From assembly GCA_015499985.1 (NCBI GenBank), contig JAAAUF010000368.1:1-36893 (forward strand): a stretch of 36,893 bases of DNA, given 5' to 3'. Shown here one piece after another: positions 10,001-25,861 of the stretch. The notes under the pieces were generated by a model. That model did not search any database and had not been told where the DNA came from. It saw nothing but the letters and a program-made list of their open reading frames with translations. This stretch comes from Haplosporangium gracile (lineage: Eukaryota > Mortierellomycota > Mortierellomycetes > Mortierellales > Mortierellaceae). The translations under genes and the position numbers were made by a program. Within the stretch, counting starts at the first letter, position 1; each line of letters begins with the position of its first letter.

Positions 10001-10771
10001 GCGAGGTCAATGTTTGATCCTCGCTCATAAACGACACGTCCGCTCCTCCTTCCTCGTCATCTAAGATGCAGACAGAGTAACGCGAAGTATTAGTGGGAGT
10101 CTCTTCTAAACTCAAGCGCCTGTTTTAGATAATTAATAACGAATTAAAACGCTGTCTGTACCTGTGGATTGTGAGGGGGAGTGAGGGTCTGGTCTTGGCT
10201 CCGTTTTGATAGGAACAAGATATTCAGACGACCTGTCCTTCGCCTCCTGTTTGACACTCAATCCCTCACTTCCTGCTGCTGCTGATACCGTCGTCGTCGG
10301 CGGCGTTGTCGGCGTCATAGTCACGCTCCTCTCGCGCTCCTGCTTGATCGCGGCTGATGACTCAACGGTCAAACTGGAAACATCTGACATGTCCTGTGAG
10401 GTGTCTTGTCCTTCTTCTTTCACCTTCTCCTCTACTTCCTCCTCCTTATGCAATGCCGCTGACGCTACTGACTCCAATGTCGCCATGTCTTTACACTCAT
10501 CCACCGCCGCCGCCGCTGTCGCCGTCACGTCGTCGTGGTCGTCTGTCATAGGAGCACTTGTAGTGATGTGCATAATTGTCGGTGGTGAGGGTTCCTTCGT
10601 AAGGATCGCAATGTGTTGTCGTAACGGTTCTGACGCGAGGACTGAAAACAACGTCGGTAACGAGCTGCTTTTGTTGTTGTTCTTACTCGGGGAGGATTGT
10701 GAAAGCGATGGAATTGTTGTTCTGGTGCAGTGGTGGTCGGGTGAGAAGAATTGCTTGTTCTCTGGAGGCAT
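7091..10771 (-). CDS. PIF1: PIF1-family 5'-3' DNA helicase, 1088 aa, 5 exons
   Basis: Superfamily 1B helicases of this type unwind G-quadruplexes and R-loops, remove telomerase and help replication and mtDNA maintenance. Exons: 10771-10162, 10105-8267, 8164-8047, 7945-7383 and 7227-7091; phases close to 1089 codons. Visible motifs are Walker A GSAGTGKS (about residue 640), motif Ia TASTGIAA, Walker [10 protein letters not shown] (about 737), the Pif1 signature region ([20 protein letters not shown] followed by [13 protein letters not shown]), and C-terminal motifs [13 protein letters not shown] and [18 protein letters not shown]. The first ~600 residues are a disordered Ser/Thr/acidic extension with several SUMO-type motifs and a Gly-Ser run. 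I chose the ATG at 10771 because an upstream in-frame ATG at 10918 would only add residues translated from homopolymer-rich leader. No clear mitochondrial presequence is seen. Confidence 0.93.
7285..7337 (-). other. candidate alternative 3' terminal exon inside the last PIF1 intron
   Basis: A pyrimidine tract and TAG acceptor (TTTTTTTCCTTTAG) sit just before 7337. Splicing the exon-4 donor (phase 1, at 7383) to this site gives [17 protein letters not shown] and a stop at 7285. The start of this peptide mimics the real terminal exon (GQAYVALSR). Use of this site would drop the last conserved helicase motif. It may be an alternative exon, a decayed duplicate of exon 5, or coincidence. Confidence 0.3.
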
Positions 10772-11213
10772 TGAATATCTATGTGTGCTGTTGAATTTAG
10801 GAAGCCATGGATCCCAAAGTTGAAGTAAAGGATAAAGAGGATGAGAAAGGGCACCAAAGGAGAGAAACAACGAAATAAAAAAAAGAAAAAAAAAAAGAGC
10901 AGCAGCAACAAAACACAAAGTGTAAATAAATTGTTCGCCACCAAAAACGAAGAAATAACCCTTTTTTCCCTTCTAAAATCTACGGCTTTTTGACACCAGC
11001 GCCGAACCACCTCATTTGATCGCCACACCTTTTTTTTTGCCACGAATAGGTTCTTACAGCAGTGTGCACAAGCTTACATGGCATCAATGCGGATGTCCTC
11101 TCATAGTTACTATTTGAACGATCTTTTACTATAGTAACGCAACCTGCTATTATTTCAATAATCTAATAACATTTCAACACTATTCAGCTGAAAGCATTAT
11201 ATCACTGACTCAT
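10772..11213 (-). promoter_or_regulatory. PIF1 5' region and SMC3 3' flank
   Basis: This contains A-rich and T-rich tracts (for example 10868-10900 and 11030-11040). One copy of CGCCACCAAAA lies at 10936-10946, in the opposite orientation to the other copies in this window. The right-hand ~130 bases are AT-rich and fit the SMC3 3' UTR. No gene is seen. Confidence 0.4.
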
Positions 11214-16415
<5,202 letters not shown>

Positions 16416-16594
16416 GAGAGGGGAGGGTGTGATGGTTTTGGTTGAGTGGAGCGAATGAAAGAAACAAAACGATGGCCACTCGAGTTTCTTCAGTAGTCCG
16501 TCCTTTTTTGCCACCACTCGATTTTAATTTATCAAGCGCGTCCATAATCAACAAAACATCGTGACTGTTCGTTCGTAAGTCGCGACTTGCGTTT

Positions 16595-18704
16595 TTATTC
16601 AAATTTGCCCAAATGGCTTTCTACGAGCTGCAAGGTTGCCCGTGTCGGCATAGGCAGAGTCCACTCTCCATGTGCTAGCACCTCATACCGCGGCGGCGTG
16701 TCCTATAAAAAAAAAGAAATTGGGCAAACAGATTACAATCGCACTTCTATCAGTCCATTGTAACTTACAAAAACAAGATCGCTTTGGTCGTCACTTACAG
16801 CAAAGGTGGGACACAGGTCAACAGGAAGGAACTTTCCATGCCGCTCAGAAAAGACAGTTCTTTGACCCATCTCGTCATTGTAGCTCGCCTGCATCTTTTG
16901 CATAAAGTCTGCAACAGTCCTCTTTTGATTCTGATGCACCTGATGTCGTCTCACAATCTCCACCATCAACGCTCCATAAGAGTTATGGAATTCCTCGTAC
17001 CTATTTGAACAAACCAGCAGTTTTGCATCTGTAAGTACTCTTACACCTTCTTAGACCAAATTAATCCCATTGAACACGCCAAGCAAATAACTGGAAACTC
17101 ACCAGATAGCAAGACTATTGATCTCTCCAATCAGCTTTTCGGTGGCGTTAAAGTCATCCTCCAAATCCTCTGCCGACCGGAACGTGTCGACCAGTTCCAA
17201 AAGGTCTGGTTCCAGTGCCTCGATCTTCTTGAAGAACACCACTGCTTCTTCGTATGCTGTCGTGTACAAGTGCTCCCGTACTCCGACCTCCTCACTAAAC
17301 GCACAACAATACAAGAAGAGAACATATTAGTAGGCTGACTGGGAGAAGGCATGCAAATGTATCGCAGCAAGAGTGTGGGCCAAACAGGAGTCGCCTTACG
17401 TCGTTGCCTGTACAAGCGCCAAGGACTCTTCCAGTTCTTCCATCACAATTGGCACCTCATCCGTATCGTTCTTTAGCACTAGAAAAAGGAGAGTAAGAAT
17501 GAAATATGAGATTTGCGTTGAGGTTCCTCAATACAGCCAGCGGTACATGCAATGATCCTTACATTCCAGCTCTTCGTCGGTTGGATGAATGTCCGCTCTA
17601 AAAGACCATAACAAACACAACGGTATGTTAGACAGAAACCCTGACCACCGCATCAGCGCCGTTCAGACTCGTTATACACTTACGTCAAAACTTGAACGAC
17701 TTGATCATAATGCTTTGCCAACGAGACCAATAGCTCCGCCATTGTAGTCGTCTGTTGCTCCTGTAGATGCATCTTCTCCCTCGCAAACGACAACGCCGAC
17801 TCACCCAATGTAATAGCGTTCGTCATGTACCCCTTGAACTCCGTTCTTTGGTTACCGAAATGAATCATCAGCTCCTGAAGTCGTTGTGTCGTCGCTTGGA
17901 TCCGTTGGATTCGTTCTGTGGACTCTTGTTGTAACCGCTGCAGACTGACTTCGTCCAAAAAATCAAACAAGGCTGTTGCCTTTGGTGGCGTGACGGCGGT
18001 GGCGTCGTCGCTCGCAGTTCCTAGTGTTGCTCCTGAGTTGTTTTCGTTGTTGTTGTTGTTGTTGTTGTTGCTGTTGTCTGGATGTAGCTTTTGGATCTCG
18101 GAGTCAACTTGTCTACTCCTGAGTGCTCGGAGGGCATTCTCCATTCGAAGCGAGACGCTCTTCAAGTCCTTTTGCAGATCCTATCATACATGTTTAATCG
18201 ATTTATGTTACTTGTCTTGTACTTTCAGTCTTTTGACATTGTCAACTACAAAGATACGTCTCAATTGCTGTATGAACATGGCTCGTTCTCTTACCTTGGA
18301 AGCAATCCATAGCTCGCTGAGGCGTGAACGTCCTATCCTCAGCAACGACTCGATTGTCTATCAAGACAATCCCAAGCGGAGCCCCAAAAGAGAGGAGAAA
18401 CGTTCATATGGAATTAGTCCACAATTCTCATAACCCCCACATCTTACATTTCAAAGTTGCCTGTGCTGCTGAATGAATTCCCAAAGGCAAAAGGATGAAA
18501 GGAGCGACAAGGTACCGCAATTTGGACTTTTATTTGGCGAGAGACGAAGCAGAGTTTGGAAAAGATCTTTTCGATTTCCGTCGAGTGACTCTGACATGCA
18601 TCCAGTTCCTCGTGAGCCTGACTGCAGAGTTGTTCTGCAAACGAGAGACCCTTTTTGGACTTTGCCATGAGGTCGAGGAGTAGTGACCGAGCAGAGGCAT
18701 CCAT
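16595..18704 (-). CDS. ATG17: autophagy-related protein 17 (Atg17-like scaffold), 454 aa, 8 exons
   Basis: Atg17 is the curved coiled-coil scaffold that recruits Atg1/Atg13 to the phagophore assembly site. Exons: 18704-18516, 18357-18295, 18180-17684, 17597-17563, 17478-17400, 17294-17103, 17000-16799 and 16702-16595; phases close to 455 codons. Family-like segments are TIESLLRIGRSRLSELWIAS (exon 2), ALFDFLDEVSLQRL, and MAELLVSLAKHYDQVVQVLT (end of exon 3), which resembles the conserved Atg17 segment around an aromatic-Asp pair. A C-terminal helix region contains YEEFHNSYGALMVEIVRRH and the end is LPMPTRATLQLVESHLG. A polyasparagine run (AAC repeats at 18048-18072) interrupts exon 3. The length fits the family. 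The exon-1 donor (18515) was chosen for phase; an alternative GTAAGA donor further downstream does not fit. Possible confusion with other Atg17/FIP200-domain proteins is small. Confidence 0.85.
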
Positions 18705-18880
18705 GTTGTTGTCGTTGTAGGTGGCGGTGGTGATGGTGGTGGTGGCTGTGATGATTTGTTGTGCAATTGAAAAGCAAGGATTGGAGGATGTGGACAGAAG
18801 GACAGAAGGTGAGAAGAAAGGTGCCCCCTGTAACTGGCGGCCAGTTAAATTTATTCAAAAAGTGCGCAACAAAGTCAGCA
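18705..18880 (-). promoter_or_regulatory. short ATG17 promoter with a 17-bp palindrome
   Basis: Only 176 bases separate the PWWP gene stop (18881) from the ATG17 start. Within them TAACTGGCGGCCAGTTA (18831-18847) is a perfect palindrome with 8-base arms around one G, the kind of site a dimeric regulator binds. The ATG is preceded by CACCACCGCCACC and CAACGACAACAAC leader sequence. Confidence 0.4.
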
Positions 18881-21023
18881 TCACGCTGTACTTCCGTCAA
18901 GGAAAGACTCCCGTGCAGCAAGGATGTCGTCGACCCAATAGTGATCCGTGTTGCGCGACCGAACAGCTTTAAACACATCCTTGTCGGCATCCACATATGA
19001 CATGCCCTTCCGCCGCATCGTCAGACGCGTCACGCTCTCGGGAAGAAGCACCTCCGTCACAAAGTGAGCTCGTTTGATCTCTGAATATGCAAAAGTGATA
19101 TCTCCCTCCCGTTTCATCGGAAAAAACCCTCCTTCTTCTCCTATCCCTGCTACAGAGAGACTATAACCCATCAACCTGGGTATCCGCTTGGTGGTACTCA
19201 AATCTGGCAGGAACTCTGACTGAAGAATTCGGCTGATCAGCGTGTATTGATTCTGTGTAAAGTCGCCAGGCCCAACTCTCTGCGCCAATTGGTTCTTGGC
19301 CTTCCCTCCCTGGAGAAAGGCCTTCAAACGACCCGCTTCGTCGTGAGTTCCTGCTACAATCGCATAAAGTATTGGATACAGAGCAATGACCTCCGATTCG
19401 AGCTCTGGATCCTCGTAGTTTTCATTTGCCTCGGCCATTTCCATTTCTCCCAGCTAAGAATGTATAAGCACAAAAATCGATATTAGCGCATGACGCTCAC
19501 AACACAGAGTGTATGGTGAAGCTTTCCAACACAATTGTATTACAGCATACCTGACACGTCAGAAATTCCTTTTGGTATCTCGTATAGAATCTTTTTCTCT
19601 CGAGAGACAGACAGTGTCCAGTTGCCAGTTCGATCTTTGGCGATCCAAATTACAATTACAAAGTATTAGAAAGTGTCCCCACAGTGAGTATTCACATGAA
19701 AAACAGCGATTGTTCGGGAAGTACCTTGTATTTGTTTGTTTTGCTGTTGAAAGACTCGATACGTCCTGGATAATAGTGTCCGCGCTCAGCCTGTGCAAGA
19801 AGTAGCTCTCCGGGTATTGTCAAACTACGAAGCGAAAAAGATGGAATGCAGTTAGCATCTCCTCTGTTTCAACTAATCTCTCGACCTGATAATTAGCAAC
19901 TGCCAACTGAAGTTCTCACCTTGAATCCGGGACATACTCAATATCTGCTTTCGTCCTACTTAATTATGAGGGCTCAAAAAATGAAGTGAGTAAATAATTT
20001 TTGGTGGCGGAAAGGGTTCTACTGTGTGAGATATCGAAGAACAAGCAGCTGATATTCTTCTGCTGTGCATACGTTTTTTGACAGACTGTATCCTTTAAGC
20101 TGGGCGAATTAGGTGTTGGTGGGAGAGTTGACAGGTAGCTAAATACATCATCCATACTCGGCAGCCCATCATCATCCTTGAGTTGCTCAGCGCTTGCTTC
20201 CTTGTATGCTTCCTGAAATGCACGAGCATGCGACGACATCGAGCCAGAGTGACGGAAGCGCTCCTTTGATGGGTGCTCGAAAGGCAAGACGCTTGTTTCT
20301 ACACAATCCACTGTGATCGTCCTATGTTCGTGATAATGGAGATTGTGCCATAGAGTCAAATTCAATTGGTGCCATCTTTCTTTTTCAATGTGAACAAAAC
20401 TGGAAAATTGCTGAGGAGAGTTAATCAAATCAAACATACTTTGGCTTGACGTTGCCGAACCTCGTTACTTTAGCTTGGTTGTTCTGAGGAGGATATGCCT
20501 TAATCTATGAAGCAATCAGTATGAATTAAAAGAAGATCGTTAATACTCTGTGCCACAAAGGAATGCTAACTTTCATTCTAATAAGCTCTTTGCACAGAAC
20601 GGCGTGCCCTACCTTCCCTGGCCACCACTGGTGCTTGTCATCAAAGACCCAAACGACCTGCGTCAAGATAGCCGAATGTGGGATCTCCATCGTCCGAGAA
20701 TACCTCTGCAGCATAGACGACGGTGACAACCCAGCCCCAGTTGGCTTTGCTTTCACCCTCTTTGGACTTTCTGTCGCGGGTTTGGGTTCCGATAGTCTCC
20801 TCCGAGTCTTTACCGGGGCCACGAGGAGTTCAGGTACCGACGAAGATGCCGCGTCTTCCATGAGCTCAATTTCTCTGGTTGATTCCGTGATGGTATCGTC
20901 ATGCATGACTTGGTCCTCCATGAACGCGATGTGAGCTTCTTCCCGAATGTCAGCATCGGTCTTGGCGACTTGCTTTTGTCGTAGTCTTGTTTGCATGCCG
21001 GAGTGTGGGAGTGTGGTGTTCAT
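18881..21023 (-). CDS. PWWP domain plus Tudor-like chromatin-associated protein, 506 aa, 7 exons
   Basis: PWWP domains bind methylated histone H3 (K36) and DNA; a nuclear chromatin-reader role is inferred. Exons: 21023-20613, 20504-20440, 20321-20073, 19958-19920, 19824-19725, 19634-19551 and 19453-18881; phases close to 507 codons. The PWWP core is clear: QVVWVFDDKHQWWPGK (about 122-137), KVTRFG and VLPFEHP, followed by an acidic/helical tail with HARAFQEAYKEA. A second barrel-like segment (about 255-316) reads ELLLAQAERGHYYPGRIESF then KRFYTRYQKEFLTCQLGE, resembling Tudor-like folds. The C-terminal 190 residues are a helical domain I do not recognise by name, ending DILAARESFLDG. N-terminal residues 1-120 are disordered. 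The in-frame ATG at 21167 overlaps the neighbouring pseudogene and was rejected. Intron 3 carries a copy of the CGCCACCAAA motif. Confidence 0.85.
19998..20011 (-). promoter_or_regulatory. TTTGGTGGCG element inside intron 3 of the PWWP gene
   Basis: An exact copy of the 10-mer lies in the intron 20072-19959, in the same orientation as those upstream of the small locus and the F-box-like gene. It lacks the nearby TTTTTATT block on its 5' side. Function is unknown. Confidence 0.3.
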
Positions 21024-21147
21024 GAACTGGGGGTGATGGACATAAGGAGCGAGAAGGGAAGGGAAAGAAAACAGACGAATGTCGACCTGATATAGGACAA
21101 ATTTTACCACTGAAGAGTGACTGTCCCTACACACGATTTTTACTTTA

Positions 21148-22940
21148 TTATTCTTGAGCCTGTTCATCGCCTATGGGCTCTTGCTCAAGCTCGGCGCGAC
21201 TTGTAGGCGAGTATTCCTGGTCATCGGGTATCCAAGACTGTGTAGGATCCAAACTGTCATCGTTGCTCTTCTCTACGGCTTCTTCTTCCTCCTCCTCCTC
21301 CTCCTCCTCCTCTTCTCGCAATGCTAGTCGGCAGACGTTAACGACGGATATGTTGCAAGCATTCAACTTTTCCCTGATTTCGTCCTCCTCCTCCTCTTCT
21401 TTCTGCTTCTTTGCCGCCACCTGGATTAGCTTGTCGATCACATAGAGTGGGCTAAGGTAGAGGGCCACCCAGCTCAGACTCTCAACCGTCAAATACCCTT
21501 GATAAAATTCTCGGCAAACTTCTGGGGGATCACGAACCATCCATGCCTCCACTTCAGCTGTATGCTTGTCAGGCTCGAATGGGCCAGGAGGGTTTCGTAG
21601 AACTGCTTCAGCAAGAGCACTTGGCTATAAAAGCCTGCGATTTTGCTCTTAGGCTCGATCTCGTTCTGGCCAAAATATATGCACTGATCTCGTCTCCACT
21701 CCTTCAAGAAGCGGTCCTGGTTAAGGGCTGGTGCGCGCATGGGCAGATTGAGACTCTCGGGACTGGTGGTCGCCCACTAGACAACGAGTAAATCTTGAAG
21801 GTAGACTCCTGGGCTATTGAATAGGTCTTGATCAACGGAAAGTGTTTTGAGGGCAGAGCAATGACTCAAGGTCGTGGAAATAAACCCATGGTTGTTCGGA
21901 GGGAGGTCGTTGGTGTTGACCCGGAGCACCTGCAAGGTGGAGCTATAGCGACGTGGAAGACTGAGGATAGCGCCCCTCAGATGTGAAGGCTGCGCATTCT
22001 TGATTACCACCCGATAAAGAGCAGCATGTCGATCTCCGGGATCATCGTGCGGCCTATATCAATCGAAGTAAGAGCTGGGCAGGCGTTGGTAAGGACGCCA
22101 AAGATATCGGATGTCATCGTCTGGGTCCGCCAGCGTAGTTTGTTCAGAGACAGTCCAGTTCCTGCAGGCTTGGACAGGACTGGATCAAATCGCAGACAAC
22201 AATCTCCAAATGACTGTCGAGTCTCGGGCAATTGACGCTGACGAGGCGGAGGCTAGGTAAAGCCCGTGGAGTAAATGTCGAACGCGCATCCAGTCGAGTC
22301 GCAATGGATTGTCAAGGCCGTTATAGCGACGCGCTTCGGACGCCATCAGATCGAGCTTGAGTTCCTCTAATGTGTGTGGACAGTTGCTCAGAATGGCCTG
22401 AGTCGTGGCGATCTTGGAGCACTCTAGATAACCGATGTCCAGAAACCGAAGCCTTGATGTGAGAAGAAACTGGAGGACATGATGATCGAAATGTCGCACC
22501 GGTTTCGAGACGCTCTTGATCGTAAGCCCTTTCAATCGTGGGTTCCGGTAAAGTAGTTCTATGACCTTGAGGGGTTCCTCGGTAGGGTGTTCGGGCTCGG
22601 AAAGCGTCTCATAATTTATGTGAAAACAGACGACGTTGGAAAAGGGTACGTCCAGCAAAGGAGGGTAGGATGTGTCAAGAACGAGGGACCGGACCCAGGA
22701 GACCTTATCCAACAGCTGGCTCAGCACGGTTGATGTTATGGGAGGCTGCCGCTTATCAGGGGAAGGGAATAGGATGTAGAAATAACAGAAGGAACGCCAA
22801 TGATGAGGTCTTGCGAGAAAATTCCACTGCCTGCAGGTGGTCATGTATGCCCAAATGTCGTTGTTGGAGAGAATGACGCATATCTGATCAAAGATCAGAG
22901 GAATATCAAAGGCCGATACTGGGTTCCGAGTAGCCGGTGT
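21148..22940 (-). pseudogene. F-box/LRR protein gene disrupted by several frameshifts and a stop
   Basis: The F-box-like start (DIPLIFDQICVILSNNDIWA, then YMTTCRQWNFLARPHHW) and successive LRR-like segments lie in order on the minus strand but in changing frames. The frame order is: F-box to about 22270; SLRLVSVNCPRLDSHLE (22250-22150); LRWRTQTMTSDIFGVLTNAC (to about 22020); SSTLQVLRVNTNDLPPN (to 21780); after an in-frame TAG (21779-21777), the same frame to about 21495; then LSWVALYLSPLYVIDKLIQ to the end. Each junction is a near-zero gap, leaving no room for introns. No in-frame ATG precedes the F-box; a TAA lies at 22943-22941. The last part has a 12-residue glutamate run from a GAG repeat and ends at 21148. 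Intact relatives would select ubiquitination substrates; this copy looks dead unless the indels are sequencing errors. Confidence 0.75.
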
Positions 22941-23869
22941 TTATGTGTGTGTGTAGTTGAAGTGGTAAGCGTGACGGTGGAGGCGATTCTGAGGGCGGGT
23001 GCCCTTGATGTGCGAAGAATACCAAGGGCGATGCGAGTGTCAATTAGGGGAATTGGGCCTGGTCCTTGGCATATTTGACGCTGTTGAAGAGTGAGGAGGG
23101 AGGACAGGATTGAAAAAAAGGGTGGGAGTATGAAAAAGTGATGGAATGCGAGAGTATATAAAGTAGGATAAGGAAGGTGATGGAATGTGGGAGAATATGC
23201 AGAAAGAAAGGGAAGAAGAATGGCATCCGATCGATTAATATGTTGCGTATTTCATCTCAAATCTTTGAACAATTCAGCAAGCACTCCTCAATTTTGAGAA
23301 AAACAACACCTCGTCAAATGCGTAATAGATGTTCAGGTAAATGGAGGCGCAGCCATGCGCGGTATATACCTACCTTACTGGCGTGAGGGCGAGTGCTTAA
23401 CACCGGGACTCTGGCTGGGTTAACCAAGGGGCACCGATACGTGTGAGCAATAGACATTATTTGTATGAATGGAATTAAGGTCTAAAGGCCATGTGGTACA
23501 AGTTACAAAGACAAGTCCCAGCTGGGCGGGATGATGGTGCCTGAGTTTGTTGACGGGTTGGCCAACAACGAGTCAATAAGGTTTCCATCAGCCAGCAACC
23601 AATCGGCGCTTGTGTTTATTACTTTTTTTATTATTATTTTTGCCTTGCATTTCCGCCGTGTTTGCTCAACTCCTTTTCTACTCCTGCTTTGCTCGTCTTT
23701 GCCCTCTCTCTCTCTCCTCTCTACACACACCCCTGTCTTGCTTGGCATTCACTCACCCGCTCGCACCACTTCACTTCATACCTCACTTCCTCCTTTTCTT
23801 ACTCCTCTTTCTCTTCTTTACTTCCACACCGCACTTTTTCTACAAGATCAATTTCTCGCCAGCCTCTAA
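22941..23869. promoter_or_regulatory. divergent intergenic region between the F-box pseudogene and the export adaptor gene
   Basis: The left part holds an imperfect repeat (GTGATGGAATGYGRGAGWATAT at about 23138 and 23178). The right part, 23590-23869, is a long pyrimidine-rich leader (TTTTTTATTATTATTTTTGCC, then CTCTCTCTCT and CTTCCTCCTTTTC) that is probably the promoter and 5' UTR of the plus-strand gene. I see no coding gene here. Confidence 0.5.
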
Positions 23870-25861
23870 ATGGAGCTCATGGACCAAAGTCTTGACGACA
23901 TCATCAAGCTGAACAAGCTCGAGTCTAAAAAGATCACACAAAAGCCCACCCTCAAGGCACCCAAACTGACCGCCCTCACAAAGCCAAAGTCCCCCTACAG
24001 AGTAAGTACACAGCAAGGACGGACATGGCGCTGAAGGGCTTTCTTCATTGGGGACAACGAATCATCTTTATTTTTTTGACTCTCCTGCAAAGCTGTTTCA
24101 AGAGCCTTGGTTAGCGGCAATAGCCTAACCTTTTCTCCCCGCTGACAATCATCCTTACTTTTTCGCTTGGATAAAAATGATTATAGCGGCCGGTTCACAA
24201 GGAAGGTCCACTGTTCACAGAGACGTACAAGGCCTGGAACGCTCCTGTGACAGCCATCTTCACTTCGGCATACGTACCCAAGACGGAGCCCATCAAACTA
24301 GTCGTTTATAACGATCGTGTCTCAAAGTCAACGAAGGACGACTTCCGCGCTTCGACCTCTTCGATCTATGAACCAGGAACGAAAAGCGGGATTAGACTTT
24401 CGACTACACAGCGAACCCGAGGAGACCCTTATAGGCCCGCAACACCAACGGCAGGAGGGAAACCATCACAGGGCGATTTCTATCGACCACAGTCCTCCGG
24501 ATCTCGGCGTCATGAGACCAGCAAGCGTAGGAATAGCAGAGATGCAAGTCGGTCGTCGTCGTCTTCAGCTAGTCATGGAAACCGGGACGACAGGAGGAAA
24601 AGTGGCGGCGCTCGGGATTCGGTACCTGTCTCTGGGATGGGCATTGATGAAGTCCGAAAGTACTACAGCAAGAAGTCTCAAAGCAATGGCTGCACCACCA
24701 CCACCTACAACAGCAATAACGACAATGGCAAGGGCAAGGATAACCTTGGCAGCACTCGCAGACCTCGTTCGGCGGCGGACAATAGCACTCCATTACCACC
24801 AAAGACTGAGAGCGTTTTAGATGATATGGACATCGTTGAAATTAAACAGGAGGAAGAAGAGCAGATTATTTCGATCAAGGGAGCTGCTCCAGTTGAGGTG
24901 GATATTGTGAACGGACCTGTAACCATTGAGATTGATAACCTGGACCGTGGAACTACTGCAGAAGATGTCAAGGTAAACTCACAACGAAAGAGTATTGTTT
25001 TTTACGATCTTGTTTCATGTAGTGATGGAGGCTCTTGGTCATGGACTTTGGCAAGAACAACGATAACCAACTCCTCGATTTTTTTCATTTTCGAATAGGT
25101 GGTTTGCTCCAGATTTGGCGAGATTAAGTCATGTGTGTGCTCAAATGGATTCTCTCAGGTGACTTATGCCCGAAGGGCAGCAGGCATAGCCGCGGTTGAA
25201 ACCCTGAACGGCAAGAAGGCCGATAACAGTAAGTGGACAGTGTGGACAATGTATGAGGGGGACAAGATTTAACGACCTGTGGTTTTTCTTCTCTGCACTT
25301 GACTACTGTGGTTTTTATTTTGAAGCTGTTTGTTTACTAAGCTGGCCTTTTCTATTTTTTCCATAGACCTAATTCTGCGGGTGACAATGCTGAAAGCGCC
25401 CATTTTCCATAACGTGACAATCATTCCTTCTCCACATGTCCCGAGCTCCATTGCGGGGCCAATGAAGCTTTTGACCAGGGCCGTGCAGGGAACGTATGTA
25501 TCTCTCCTGTACTTGTGGAAGAGGCAGACGAAGTCGCTTCTCCAACTGAGTCGGTTGTTTGGCGTGTTTTTTTGATGCTGCCTGCCTGCTAACATCCTAT
25601 CCTTTATTTGCATGTAGTATCACGAATGCAGGCTCAATCTACTCGAATCAATTGATGATGGCCCAGCAGGTGCTGAAGATGCAGCAGCACCGGGTGGCGC
25701 AGCTTCATCTGGAAGAACAGGAGATGACTCTTCGTCGGATTCAGGGAGTAACAGGACCTATTCCAGCTCTCCCTGTATCTGTCCCTGTCTCCTCTTCGCC
25801 TGTGCTGCAAGGTCTGACGCAGAGCCCTGCTCGGGAGGATCACAATAGTGGGTTGCTTTGA
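23870..25861 (+). CDS. mRNA export adaptor with UAP56-binding motif and RRM (ALYREF/Yra1-like), 472 aa, 5 exons
   Basis: The N-terminus (MELMDQSLDDIIKLNK) is a near-perfect UAP56-binding motif as in ALYREF, UIF and CHTOP, so the product probably loads onto mRNA through the DEAD-box helicase Sub2/UAP56 and helps nuclear export. Exons: 23870-24001, 24187-24972, 25099-25228, 25367-25493 and 25618-25861; phases close to 473 codons. A long basic, Ser/Arg-rich disordered region with SRRHETSKRRNSRD follows. Next comes an acidic IVEIKQEEEE patch, then an RRM (about residues 290-360) with VTIEIDNLD (RNP2 position) and GFSQVTYARRAAG (RNP1 position). The RNP aromatic residues are only partly kept, suggesting weak or protein-directed binding. 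The C-terminus is Gln-rich and helical (QVLKMQQHRVAQLHLEEQE), then Pro/Ser-rich. The order UBM, basic linker, RRM matches ALYREF, but the linker is much longer. Confidence 0.85.

Noticed and set aside
10206..10823. A 205-codon plus-strand open frame antisense to PIF1 exon 1
   Set aside because: It is low-complexity and mirrors the Ser/Thr/Glu-rich N-terminus. The minus strand has correct phases and splice sites.
10772..10918. Upstream in-frame ATG of PIF1 giving a hydrophobic N-terminus
   Set aside because: The added residues come from A/T homopolymer leader sequence. A signal-anchor on a Pif1 helicase is implausible, and the ATG at 10771 is a better start.
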